Assembly (NCBI GenBank): GCA_963752745.1
Contig: CAVWAK010000056.1
Location: 1 to 64,000 of the forward strand
Source of the DNA: Thiogranum sp963752745
GTDB lineage: Bacteria > Pseudomonadota > Gammaproteobacteria > DSM-19610
DNA: 64,000 bases
Reading direction: 5' to 3'
This document shows, one piece after another, positions 49,480-57,859 of this stretch (its first letter is position 1; every line of letters starts with the position of its first letter). Both the position numbers and the translations under genes were made by a program. The notes beneath the pieces are model-generated. The model searched no databases. It saw only the letters and a list, made by a program, of their open reading frames with translations, and was not told the origin of the DNA.

Positions 49480-51342
49480 GTGCAGATGGCATCAGGCTCG
49501 ATGACGACTTCAGCCAACACAAAAGAGGCGCTCGAACAGGTCACCATCCTGTTCAGCGGTGACTCCGGCGACGGGATGCAGCTGACCGGAAGCCAGCTGA
49601 CAACGACATCCGCCGCCCTCGGAAACGACGTTAGCACGCTGCCGGATTACCCCTCCGAAATTCGCGCGCCAGCAGGCTCCGTGGCTGGTGTCTCCGGCTT
49701 TCAGCTGCATTTCTCCGCTCTGGAAATCCACACCCCTGGTGATAATCCCGACGTCCTGGTGGCGATGAATCCGGCGGCGTTAAAGACCAATTTGCCGCGG
49801 TTACTGCCCAACGGGGTTCTTATTATTGACCAGGACGCCTTCTCGGAGCGCAACCTGGCCAAGGCGGGTTACGAAGAAAACCCGCTTGATGACCCTGAGC
49901 TGGGCTCCCGTTACCAGCTGCACCCGGTGCCCGTTACCACGCTGACGCTCAATGCCCTGAATGACCTTGACCTCAAGCGCACCGTGAAGACACGCTGCAA
50001 GAATTTCTTCACTCTCGGATTGGTGTACTGGCTCTATGAACGCCCCCTGGAGCAGAGCCTGGAATGGATCGACAAGAAGTTTTCCCGGGTGCCACTGGTA
50101 GCTGAGGCCAACCGCCTGGCACTGCAGGCCGGATTCAACTATGGGGATACGTCCGACACCTTTGCTGTTCAATGGACGGTTCCGGGTGCCCGCAATACAC
50201 CAGGCACCTATCGCATCATCAACGGCAACGAGGCCAGTGCCCTGGGATTTGTCACGGCAGCACAGCTGGCTGACAAACCGCTTGTGTACAGCAGTTACCC
50301 GATCACGCCGGCCACCGATGTGCTTAACCATCTATCGCGATGGAAGCATATGGATGTGCGCACTATCCAGACCGAAGACGAGATTGCCGCAATGGGCGCC
50401 GCTATCGGAGCAGCCTACGGTGGAGCCTTCTCGGTGACGGGAACCAGTGGACCGGGTATCTGCCTCAAGAGCGAGGCAATCGGGCTGGCCATTATGCTGG
50501 AATTACCGCTGGTCATACTGAACGTTCAGCGTGGTGGACCTTCGACCGGACTGCCTACCAAAACCGAGCAGGCCGACCTGCTGCAGGCCATGTTTGGCCG
50601 TCATGGCGAAAGCCCCCTGCCCGTCCTCGCAGCCGCAAGCCCGGGAGACTGTTTCGAAACCGCTATTGAGGCATTTCGCATTGCGGTACGGCACAGCACA
50701 CCGGTGTTCATTATGAGCGAGGGATACCTGGCAAACGGCAGCGAGCCCTGGCGCGTTCCTTCACTAAAGGATATGCAACCCATCACCGTCCGGCATCTCG
50801 ATGATCCAAACGGGTTTCAACCCTACTCGCGCGACGCAGCTACCCTGGCACGGCCGTGGGTAATCCCCGGAACCGCAGGAATGGAGCACTGCATTGGGGG
50901 GTTGGAAAAACATCCCCCAACAGGCGCTGTCAGTTACGCACCGGAAGACCACGAGGAAATGTGTCGACTACGTGCGGAAAAAGTGGCGCGTGTTGCTGAT
51001 TTCATTCCAGAGCTTGAGGTGAACGGCCCGCAGCATGCTTCATTGCTGGTACTCACCTGGGGCGGAACCTGTGGTGCAGCGCTAACCGCAGTGCAGCGTG
51101 CCCGGGAACAAGGCCTTTCGGTGTCCCATGCCCATCTCCGCTATCTAAACCCCTTTCCTCGCAACCTGGGGAAACTGCTTGCGCGTTATGAAAAGGTGCT
51201 GATCCCGGAACTGAACTCAGGGCAGCTGTCCTTGCTAATACGTGCAAAATATCTCCTGGACACCATATCGTTACCAAAATTAAGAGGCCAGCCTTTTACC
51301 GTGACGGAAATCGAGTCACGCATCAAGGAGCTTTTGCCATGA
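49480..51342 (+). CDS. korA: 2-oxoacid:ferredoxin oxidoreductase, fused gamma-alpha subunit
   Basis: The 620-residue protein has an N-terminal gamma domain (FSGDSGDGMQLTGSQLTTTS) and the pyrimidine-binding alpha domain (INGNEASALGFVTAAQLADK, SYPITPATDVLNHLSRW, TEDEIAAMGAAIGAAYGGAF), plus the C-terminal core domain II. This gamma-alpha fusion is typical of the two-subunit KorAB-type enzymes that oxidise 2-oxoglutarate (or other 2-oxoacids) with CoA and ferredoxin. Oxidative TCA function or reductive carboxylation are both possible. It overlaps korB by 4 nt. Confidence 0.88.
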   Translation: MQMASGSMTTSANTKEALEQVTILFSGDSGDGMQLTGSQLTTTSAALGNDVSTLPDYPSEIRAPAGSVAGVSGFQLHFSALEIHTPGDNPDVLVAMNPAALKTNLPRLLPNGVLIIDQDAFSERNLAKAGYEENPLDDPELGSRYQLHPVPVTTLTLNALNDLDLKRTVKTRCKNFFTLGLVYWLYERPLEQSLEWIDKKFSRVPLVAEANRLALQAGFNYGDTSDTFAVQWTVPGARNTPGTYRIINGNEASALGFVTAAQLADKPLVYSSYPITPATDVLNHLSRWKHMDVRTIQTEDEIAAMGAAIGAAYGGAFSVTGTSGPGICLKSEAIGLAIMLELPLVILNVQRGGPSTGLPTKTEQADLLQAMFGRHGESPLPVLAAASPGDCFETAIEAFRIAVRHSTPVFIMSEGYLANGSEPWRVPSLKDMQPITVRHLDDPNGFQPYSRDAATLARPWVIPGTAGMEHCIGGLEKHPPTGAVSYAPEDHEEMCRLRAEKVARVADFIPELEVNGPQHASLLVLTWGGTCGAALTAVQRAREQGLSVSHAHLRYLNPFPRNLGKLLARYEKVLIPELNSGQLSLLIRAKYLLDTISLPKLRGQPFTVTEIESRIKELLP

Positions 51343-52379
51343 GCCCCGAGGAAAACACCATCAAACTGACCCGCAAAGATTTCGCAGCCAGCCAGGACGT
51401 ACGCTGGTGCCCGGGTTGCGGTAACAATGCCATCCTTGCACAGGTACAGAAGACGCTTCCCGAACTGGGTATTCCTCGCGAGAATATTGTCATTATTTCC
51501 GGGATAGGCTGTTCGAGCCGCTTCCCGTATTACATGAACACCTATGGCATTCACTCCATCCATGGCCGCGCACCGACGCTGGCGATGGGTCTCAAGTGTG
51601 CACGCCCCGAACTGCAGGTGTGGGTGATGACCGGCGATGGTGATAGCCTGGCTATCGGCGGTAATCACTTTACGCACGCACTGCGCCGCAATGTCGATAT
51701 CAACATCGTGTTGTTCAATAATCGAATCTACGGTCTGACCAAGGGGCAGTATTCACCGACATCCGAGATCGGCGCAAAAACCAGTTCCAGTCCCGATGGT
51801 TCAATTGAGAACCCGGTGAATCCCATTGGTGTTGCTATCGGTTCCGAAGCCAGTTTTATCGCGCGTACCGTAGACGTATTCCAGAAGCACATGTCCGAGG
51901 TGCTGAGACGTTCTGCGGAACACCGCGGAGCGGCCCTGGTCGAAATCGCGCAAAATTGCATCATCTTCAATGACGCTACCTGGGCGCACATTACCGACCC
52001 GGACAATCGTCTTGAACATGTTCTGTATCTGGAACACGGGAAGCCCATGCGTTTCGGTAAGCAGGGGGAGAAAGGTATACGCCTGAACGGACTCAGGCCC
52101 GAGGTGGTCAAGGTTGAAGATGTTGGCGAACAGAACCTGCTGATCCACGACGAACAGGCCAGCGAACCAACCCTCGCGTATTTGCTTTCGCGCATGGGAC
52201 CACCGGAATTTCCAACGCCGGTAGGTGTGTTTCGTGCTATTAAAAAGCCGGTTTACAGCCAACTTCTCATGGAGCAGGTGCGCAGTGCACAGGCTGCAAA
52301 GACCGCTGATCTGGACGCTCTGTTTCGCCAGGGCGAAACATGGGATGTACCCGGATCGCCAGACGGAGACAATCGATGA
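51339..52379 (+). CDS. korB: 2-oxoacid:ferredoxin oxidoreductase beta subunit
   Basis: The 346-residue subunit has the cluster-ligand region RWCPGCGNNAILAQVQKTL, the GIGCSSRFPYYMNTYG loop and the thiamine-diphosphate motif VMTGDGDSLAIGGNHFTHAL with NNRIYGLTKGQYSPTS. It binds TPP and a [4Fe-4S] cluster. The GLTKGQ.SPTS block is common to 2-oxoglutarate/2-oxoacid enzymes, but the exact substrate is not fixed by sequence. The start overlaps korA, and the stop overlaps the zinc-ribbon CBS gene. Confidence 0.9.
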   Translation: MSPEENTIKLTRKDFAASQDVRWCPGCGNNAILAQVQKTLPELGIPRENIVIISGIGCSSRFPYYMNTYGIHSIHGRAPTLAMGLKCARPELQVWVMTGDGDSLAIGGNHFTHALRRNVDINIVLFNNRIYGLTKGQYSPTSEIGAKTSSSPDGSIENPVNPIGVAIGSEASFIARTVDVFQKHMSEVLRRSAEHRGAALVEIAQNCIIFNDATWAHITDPDNRLEHVLYLEHGKPMRFGKQGEKGIRLNGLRPEVVKVEDVGEQNLLIHDEQASEPTLAYLLSRMGPPEFPTPVGVFRAIKKPVYSQLLMEQVRSAQAAKTADLDALFRQGETWDVPGSPDGDNR

Positions 52380-52903
52380 AATGCCCAAGCTGCGGTTATG
52401 AAAACCTGCCCGGGGCTGATGACTGCGAGAACTGCGGAAACAGCCTGACACGTGACGATGTACCACAGGCCGGGACCGAAGTGGAGCGTAGCCTGATGGA
52501 AGACCCGGTCGAGTGCCTGAATCCAATCAGACCATTAACGGTAGAGCTTTCAACATCATTGACAGAAACTATACAATTGATGCGTAATCACCATATCGGT
52601 TGTGTGCTCGTTACTGCAGCGGATGGCAGTCTTGCGGGCATTCTGACAGAACGTGACCTGTTGCAGAAAGTTGCCGGTCACGGACTCGACCTTGACCAGT
52701 GTGTTGTACAGGACTTCATGACAGAGGTGCCGGAAACCAGCAGAGCAGATCACCCGCTGGGTTACGCAATGCAGCGTATGATTGTCTGCGATCTGCGTTA
52801 CCTGCCCCTCGTCAATGAATCCGGAAAGCCAACAGGTATCGCCTCATCACGTGACATTATTGAGTATATGGCGAGAAAATTCAGCGCCGTTAGCGAACTG
52901 TAG
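52376..52903 (+). CDS. Zinc-ribbon CBS-pair protein
   Basis: The 175-residue protein has an N-terminal zinc ribbon (MKCPSCGYENLPGADDCENC) and two CBS motifs (LTETIQLMRNHHIGCVLVTA, AGILTERDLLQKVAGHG; LGYAMQRMIVCDLRYLPLVN). ATG 52376 overlaps the korB stop. With the other CBS protein before korA it brackets the oxidoreductase and may sense adenylates; the zinc ribbon may mediate protein binding. Confidence 0.85.
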   Translation: MKCPSCGYENLPGADDCENCGNSLTRDDVPQAGTEVERSLMEDPVECLNPIRPLTVELSTSLTETIQLMRNHHIGCVLVTAADGSLAGILTERDLLQKVAGHGLDLDQCVVQDFMTEVPETSRADHPLGYAMQRMIVCDLRYLPLVNESGKPTGIASSRDIIEYMARKFSAVSEL

Positions 52904-52954
52904 GCACATGTAGCATTCACTTCAGAAGGCCGGGAGTTTACGGATCAAACCATT

Positions 52955-53992
52955 ATGCTGCACTTTATAAGTTCACTTTTTTCATCCGCCGACCAGGCAG
53001 CCGGAAAACCGGACAAGGATCTGATCGCGAAGGCAACCGATCGCGTGGTGGACGCAACCGATAGCCGTCTGCGCGGCTTTGGCAATTACCGCAAGCGCCT
53101 GTGCCCGGCCATTGAGCATGCTGTTATTCACATACAGAGCATTGTCGGCATATTACCCGAGGCGATAGAACTCAGCAGTAATACCTACAAACATGACCCG
53201 CGTTTACGCGCCTTCTTTGTCTCGGCCAGCCACATGCAGGAAGTGATCGGAGGTTTCACAGCAGTCAGGGACTACGTCAGAAAATTACAGGCTCCCCTGC
53301 CCGATGAGATATTCGGCACCCTGTCGATGGACTATTCTGAAAAAATTGTACTCGGCATGGAGCTCGGCGGGGACATCGTCCGCCGCGATGTACAACAGGT
53401 CCAGGTTAATTTCTCCGACCACCGCTATTTGGGTCCCAGTGGCAGTGAGGAGCAATCACGTCATGAGCTGGAAAAACGCGGCTTTGACTTCCTGATCGAG
53501 AAAGTTCTGGAGCACATCGTCACTGTTCGAAGTACCCGCAGCGAACTGGAGCAGCAGCGCCGGCTGCTGCGACGAAAACTCGATGCCATGCGGGCTGGTA
53601 ACTGGGGCCTGGAACCGATGCTTGCCGAAGCTGGACAGGTGAATTCAAACCCTGATTACGCATCGCTGGAAAAAGAGATCAATGAAGTTGACACTGAACT
53701 GCTTCGATTGGGTAGCCGTCCTGCTGACCTGGAAAATAATATCGAACACATTAACGATATCCTGGGCCGCGCATCAGATTTGCTTTCGATACACGAAATA
53801 CATATGTACCTTGATCCCATGATGATAAAGAAAAGCGAATCTTCCTCCGATGAACGCACCAGCCATCTGCAATTAACTGAAGCATCGGCGAAGTCAGGCG
53901 AACGCAGAATAATTCTTCTCGGCCGTTTCCCGACGCAGGAGTTGCCGAAACAACCCGATTTTCTCAGCGAAGCCCGGCGCTACCTGGGCTGA
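52955..53992 (+). CDS. Unrecognised coiled-coil protein (345 aa)
   Basis: The protein is soluble and mostly helical. It has a basic segment LRGFGNYRKRLCPAIEHAVI, a middle region with FTAVRDYVRKLQAPLPDEIF and MDYSEKIVLGMELGGDIVRR, and a coiled coil at about 170-275 (RSELEQQRRLLRRKLDAMRA). It follows the korAB/CBS operon by 51 nt and may be co-transcribed. No known domain is recognised. Confidence 0.65.
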   Translation: MLHFISSLFSSADQAAGKPDKDLIAKATDRVVDATDSRLRGFGNYRKRLCPAIEHAVIHIQSIVGILPEAIELSSNTYKHDPRLRAFFVSASHMQEVIGGFTAVRDYVRKLQAPLPDEIFGTLSMDYSEKIVLGMELGGDIVRRDVQQVQVNFSDHRYLGPSGSEEQSRHELEKRGFDFLIEKVLEHIVTVRSTRSELEQQRRLLRRKLDAMRAGNWGLEPMLAEAGQVNSNPDYASLEKEINEVDTELLRLGSRPADLENNIEHINDILGRASDLLSIHEIHMYLDPMMIKKSESSSDERTSHLQLTEASAKSGERRIILLGRFPTQELPKQPDFLSEARRYLG

Positions 53993-54074
53993 TGGGGAAA
54001 TACCGGAGGCTTATAAGCCGGGATTTTTACAGGTAGACTTGCACCAACTACAACCAACAGGAAGGAGAGACATC

Positions 54075-54878
54075 ATGAAAGCAGGCCGCAGTATTGGCAT
54101 CGCCGTATCGGTTTTGGTAGTCATTATCGTAGCCGCAATGATTTATATCGTGTCTTCGCTGGACACCATCGTCGCTGGCGCAATACAGAAATACGGCTCC
54201 CAGGTAACGCAGACACCGGTAAAAGTCTCTTCGCTGAGTATTGATTTACAATCCGGCACTGCTGGTATCAAACAGCTGTCGGTCGGCAACCCGGACGGTT
54301 TCTCAGCACCCAACATATTTACCCTCGGCGGTATCAGCACAAAGCTCGACGTCTCCAGCGTCAGAAACGATCCCATTGTTATCGAGGAAATCCTCATCGA
54401 CAAGCCAGACGTAATCTACGAGATCAACAATGCAGGGGAGTCCAATATCAAGGTACTGCAGAAAAATATTGCACAATCAACCGGGGGTGGTGGTGAAGCT
54501 GCAGCCGATACGGCAGAGTCCAGCGGTCCGAAGGTGGTGATTCGCAAACTGGTCATTGAGGGCGGAAAGGTCGATGCCATAGTAGCTGCGCTGGGCAACC
54601 AGTCTCACTCTGCCAAACTACCACGTATCCAGTTAAACAACATCGGCGAAAAGTCGGGTGGCGCGACCGGTGCCGAGATCGCCCGCCAGGTCACCAACGC
54701 AATCATTGCAGAGGTCGGGCCAGTGATCGCAACACTGGGCCTGGAAAAATACGTCGGCAAGAGTCTGGATGAAGCGAAGTCACTTCTGAACGAGAAGGTC
54801 GGGGATCAGGTTGGTGGTGCGCTTGAAGAAAAAACAAAAGAGGGAGCCGAGAGTCTGAAGAAGCTGTTTGGAAAATAA
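54075..54878 (+). CDS. AsmA-like membrane-anchored periplasmic protein
   Basis: The 267-residue protein has an N-terminal transmembrane helix (IGIAVSVLVVIIVAAMIYIV), then an AsmA-type segment (KVSSLSIDLQSGTAGIKQLS, PIVIEEILIDKPDVIYEINN). A Lys/Glu-rich helical C-terminus follows (VGKSLDEAKSLLNEKVGD). AsmA-family proteins influence outer-membrane lipid transport. AGGAAGGAGAG upstream supports ATG 54075. A shorter, divergent member; no exact function. Confidence 0.75.
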   Translation: MKAGRSIGIAVSVLVVIIVAAMIYIVSSLDTIVAGAIQKYGSQVTQTPVKVSSLSIDLQSGTAGIKQLSVGNPDGFSAPNIFTLGGISTKLDVSSVRNDPIVIEEILIDKPDVIYEINNAGESNIKVLQKNIAQSTGGGGEAAADTAESSGPKVVIRKLVIEGGKVDAIVAALGNQSHSAKLPRIQLNNIGEKSGGATGAEIARQVTNAIIAEVGPVIATLGLEKYVGKSLDEAKSLLNEKVGDQVGGALEEKTKEGAESLKKLFGK

Positions 54879-55053
54879 GCCCCGTGTTACAGGCAAGCTG
54901 ATTTAGTTCGGACTTGCTCTGAAACTGAATTTACAATTATTAACATTTCAATCATTGCCCTAACAGATTTGGCCGTGTAAAAATCTTGCTGCGTTTTTAG
55001 AGCAACAAGAAGCCGCAATCAGGAAGCTCAAACAACTATTGGGAGACAGGGTA

Positions 55054-55500
55054 ATGTTTAAGGAATTTAAAGAATTTGCCATGCGTGGCAATGTAGTGGA
55101 TATGGCAGTCGGCATTGTAATCGGTGCTGCCTTCGGTACGATCATAAAATCGCTGGTCGCGGATGTCATCATGCCTCCCATCGGTTTACTGATGGGCAAC
55201 GTTGATTTTTCCAGCCTGTTTGCAGTCATCAAGGAAGGCGCTACTGCAGGTCCGTATGCCACAGTCGAAGCAGCCAAGGCGGCGGGCGCAGTTACCATTA
55301 ACTACGGCATATTTATCAATACAGTCGTTAGCTTCATCATTATTGCCTTTTCGATTTTCATGGTCATAAAAGCAATGAACTCAGCGAAGAAAAAAGAAGA
55401 AGCGGCGCCGGCAGAGCCAACCACTAAAGAGTGCCCTCATTGCCTTTCCGAGATCCCTATCAAGGCTACCAGGTGCGGACATTGCACATCGGATGTTTAG
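55054..55500 (+). CDS. mscL: Large-conductance mechanosensitive channel MscL with zinc ribbon
   Basis: The 148-residue channel protein has MFKEFKEFAMRGNVVDMAVG, the pore helix IVIGAAFGTIIKSLVADVIM and the second membrane helix FINTVVSFIIIAFSIFMVIK. The C-terminus replaces the usual helical bundle with a zinc-ribbon (CPHCLSEIPIKATRCGHC). MscL opens on hypo-osmotic shock. ATG 55054 follows GGGAGACAGG; a TTG 15 nt upstream is unlikely. Confidence 0.9.
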   Translation: MFKEFKEFAMRGNVVDMAVGIVIGAAFGTIIKSLVADVIMPPIGLLMGNVDFSSLFAVIKEGATAGPYATVEAAKAAGAVTINYGIFINTVVSFIIIAFSIFMVIKAMNSAKKKEEAAPAEPTTKECPHCLSEIPIKATRCGHCTSDV

Positions 55501-55536
55501 TAAATCAAGCCCACATCTCTATCAGTCACTGTCCTC

Positions 55537-56040
55537 TCAGGTTACGGGTGTAGCGGTTACGCCGATTTCCGCTTCCGGGTGATGCTCGATGATAAGCATT
55601 TTCCACTGTTCGATGTCCTTTTTCGGAACATCAACAATGAGCAGGATGTGCCCGCGCTCAATATCCCTTTCGAAGGCTGCAAGCCGGTTGCTGTGGATGT
55701 CCTTGGAAATCAGGCCCATGGCCAGCGCACCAAAACCCGCCCCTCCCGCAGTAACCGCGGTCAGCAATGCCGCGCCCCCCAAAACCAGCCCGGTGACCGG
55801 AAATGTCACAACCAGCATCCCGCCAAGCAGTCCCGCGACGCCACCCAGGGCAATGCCTTTTTCGATCCCGTGCGTGAGTTCGGTTTTCTGCAGCAGTGTA
55901 GCCTCTGGCAGGTCTTCGAGAGGAACGGCCAGACTGGCGACCACATGCAGATGCCGTTCGGGGATACCGGCACTTTTGAGTTCAGTAACAACCTTTTTGC
56001 AGGATTCCGTGTCCGGCAACATAAAGTAGAGACGTTTCAT
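55537..56040 (-). CDS. DUF1269-like membrane protein
   Basis: The 167-residue protein has a ferredoxin-like N-terminal part (MKRLYFMLPDTESCKKVVTE, LKSAGIPERHLHVVAS), a central glycine-rich hydrophobic hairpin (GIALGGVAGLLGGMLVVTFP, LVLGGAALLTAVTAGGAGFG) and a C-terminal beta strand region. This layout is that of DUF1269/general stress membrane proteins. The function is unknown. The neighbours MscL and exported Hsp20 suggest a stress island. Confidence 0.7.
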   Translation of the reverse strand: MKRLYFMLPDTESCKKVVTELKSAGIPERHLHVVASLAVPLEDLPEATLLQKTELTHGIEKGIALGGVAGLLGGMLVVTFPVTGLVLGGAALLTAVTAGGAGFGALAMGLISKDIHSNRLAAFERDIERGHILLIVDVPKKDIEQWKMLIIEHHPEAEIGVTATPVT

Positions 56041-56083
56041 AACCATCAAAACCTGTCAGATTATTTCTTTCCAAACCCGTTGC

Positions 56084-56296
56084 TCAGCCACCATTCTCGT
56101 GGCTCAGTCCGAATTCAACCCTGTCGATTTTAATTCCCTCAGGAAATGCTTTTCTCAGGCGCCGCTCAAGTTCCTGGTAAACTTCCGCTTTATGTTGCTG
56201 AACGTCATAGTCCCGACTTCCCGAATCAATATCTTCAACCTCCAGGTCCATCTTGAACTCTATATCCGGAGCAATTTGAAATCGTATCTTTGACAT
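56084..56296 (-). CDS. Small acidic hypothetical protein (70 aa)
   Basis: AAAAGGAGG lies about 9 nt before ATG 56296, a strong signal for this short gene. The product (MSKIRFQIAPDIEFKMDLEV, YQELERRLRKAFPEGIKIDR) has a beta-strand start and a helical, charged middle. No signal peptide or known domain is seen. It lies 16 nt after the exported small heat-shock gene and is probably in the same transcript. Confidence 0.6.
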   Translation of the reverse strand: MSKIRFQIAPDIEFKMDLEVEDIDSGSRDYDVQQHKAEVYQELERRLRKAFPEGIKIDRVEFGLSHENGG

Positions 56297-56312
56297 AAAC
56301 AACGCCTCCTTT

Positions 56313-56780
56313 TCAATTGAATGGCGGATTCGCCGGTACGTATCGGCTCCTTCGTGGCATGTAGATTTCCATGATGCCATTCTTCGTTGTTGTGCTCATT
56401 TGCGTCCAGTCGGCATCGTATGGGAGCCGCAATTTCCGCGTAAAATTCATTCGCCATCGCGAGGATCTGCGAACATCGGCGGTATTCGATCCACGCCGGT
56501 CACCTTGCGCGACTCGCAGTACCAGCCGGTTACGCTGGACATAGACATGGACGTCTTCGGGGGTTAATCCTTCAAGATAGGCGCGGAGGTAATAGCCGTC
56601 CTCGGTCTCACCTGTTTGTAAGCGCAAGGAGCTCGAGTAGTTATTGCCTCGCGCTGAAACTGCGTAAGGATAATGGCTTCTATCACCCTGGTAATCATAA
56701 GAGCCATAGCCCCATACAGTCACGGGTAACGAAGCTGCTAAAAAGACGCCTGCAAACAACAAGTGGGTGCTCTGCTGCAT
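56313..56780 (-). CDS. Exported small heat-shock protein (alpha-crystallin type)
   Basis: The 155-residue protein has a signal peptide (HLLFAGVFLAASLPVTVWGY) followed by an Hsp20-like domain: GYYLRAYLEGLTPEDVHVYV, RNRLVLRVAQGDRR and FTRKLRLPYDADWTQMSTTT with KNGIMEIYMPR. The IxI-type ending is PANPPF. Most bacterial Hsp20 proteins are cytosolic; a signal peptide indicates periplasmic action. ATG 56780 is preferred, and 56807 is also possible. Confidence 0.75.
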   Translation of the reverse strand: MQQSTHLLFAGVFLAASLPVTVWGYGSYDYQGDRSHYPYAVSARGNNYSSSLRLQTGETEDGYYLRAYLEGLTPEDVHVYVQRNRLVLRVAQGDRRGSNTADVRRSSRWRMNFTRKLRLPYDADWTQMSTTTKNGIMEIYMPRRSRYVPANPPFN

Positions 56781-57231
56781 GGTCCCTGCCCTCTCGGTCA
56801 ATGTCATTTAATCGCAACGGTGTCTTTATGCCACACATCTAAGTATAGCCTGTGCATGGCCATATAGTTCCGTTGCGGGAATTGAGATATCCCGGCAAAC
56901 ACAATCGCCGGTAACAGCGTTGTAATATTACCCGCAGCCCTATCGGCCAATGTAGGCTTGCACAGAAAACTCGCTTGATCTGGGTCAAATATCTCCTAAC
57001 TTTTTTTATACCATAAACGCTGCGTCTATAAGGTAATCGATTCAACAGGCGAAAAATAAATTAGATAAACAACAGGATAAGACAGCTTTGTGCAGGACTG
57101 GAATAAGTATTCCGGACATTTAGAAGAACAGTAGAAATATGTTGCGTCTATACTTGTATAGGGGAAGACTATTACCCACGCTTTAAGCGAGTATGTTGTT
57201 CCACAATATAAAACCAGATCGGAGAGAGACG
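56781..57231. other. 451-bp intergenic region between exported Hsp20 and sulfur-globule genes
   Basis: The stretch holds divergent promoters and a near-perfect FNR/ANR-type box at 56975-56988. GCGTCTATA occurs twice, near 57020 and 57144. A 68-codon minus-strand frame at 56839-57045 has no coding character or ribosome-binding site and is rejected. Confidence 0.45.
56975..56988. promoter_or_regulatory. FNR/ANR-type box
   Basis: TTGATCTGGGTCAA matches the anaerobox TTGAT-N4-ATCAA at 9 of 10 positions, and the TTGAT-N4-GTCAA form is common for ANR/DNR. It lies 244 bp before the sulfur-globule ATG and 195 bp before the Hsp20 gene on the other strand, so the target is uncertain. Confidence 0.5.
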
Positions 57232-57663
57232 ATGAAATTCAACAAAACTGTTTTAGCAGCAATTCTGGCTGGCGCTACTGCGCTGACTGTCACATCTGCA
57301 CAGGCATGGTGGGGTAATGACGGCTGGGGTAACCGCGGTTATGACCGTGGCTATGGTAGCGGTTATGGTGACGGCTGGGGTGACGGTTCCGGCGATATGG
57401 ACGGAAGCTTCAACTTCGGCATGAGCGGTCGCGGAAGTGGTCGTGGTTATGGCCGTGGTTATGGCCGTGGTTATAACGACTACTACAACCGTGGCTATGG
57501 TGGTTACGGCTACCCGGGTTATGGCGGTTATGGCCCTGGCTATGGCTATGGCGGTCCTGGCTATGGTTACGGTGGTCCTGGCTATGGCTATGGTGCACCT
57601 TATGGCGCACCTTATGGCGCACCGGCGGCTCCTGCAGCAGCACCCGCGGCTCCTGCCAAGTAA
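57232..57663 (+). CDS. Sulfur-globule-type glycine/tyrosine-rich exported protein
   Basis: The 143-residue protein has a clear signal peptide (KTVLAAILAGATALTVTSAQ, ending AWW). The mature part is built of Gly-Tyr repeats (GYGRGYGRGYNDYYNRGYGG, YGGYGPGYGYGGPGYG), ending in Pro/Ala. This composition and the start MKFNKTVLAA...AQAWWG are those of sulfur globule proteins SgpA/B of purple and colourless sulfur bacteria, which coat periplasmic sulfur globules. GGAGAGAG precedes ATG 57232. Other low-complexity structural proteins can look similar. Confidence 0.78.
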   Translation: MKFNKTVLAAILAGATALTVTSAQAWWGNDGWGNRGYDRGYGSGYGDGWGDGSGDMDGSFNFGMSGRGSGRGYGRGYGRGYNDYYNRGYGGYGYPGYGGYGPGYGYGGPGYGYGGPGYGYGAPYGAPYGAPAAPAAAPAAPAK

Positions 57664-57689
57664 GATACCTGGTTACATTGCAGGTAAGA

Positions 57690-57715
57690 GGGGGCTCATT
57701 GAGCCCCCTTTTTTA
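57690..57715 (+). terminator. Intrinsic terminator of the sulfur-globule gene
   Basis: GGGGGCTC, loop ATTG (or shorter), GAGCCCCC, then six T residues, 27 nt after the stop. It is a very strong terminator, fitting a highly expressed structural gene. Confidence 0.92.
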
Positions 57716-57859
57716 TGGTGTAAGTGGCGAATCCCTGTTCATGCGGAATTCCGGCTTTAAAAAAGTCCGCTACATTACGGTGTCCCGAAGAATCGAAAGC
57801 CACCCTTGTTGATGCCACTTAAAGGTTTAGGCTGTTGTCTTTCCGGCGACACCAAACTG

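Noticed and set aside
56839..57045. 68-codon minus-strand frame before the exported Hsp20 gene
   Set aside because: No ribosome-binding site, poor coding character, and it covers the FNR-type box region.
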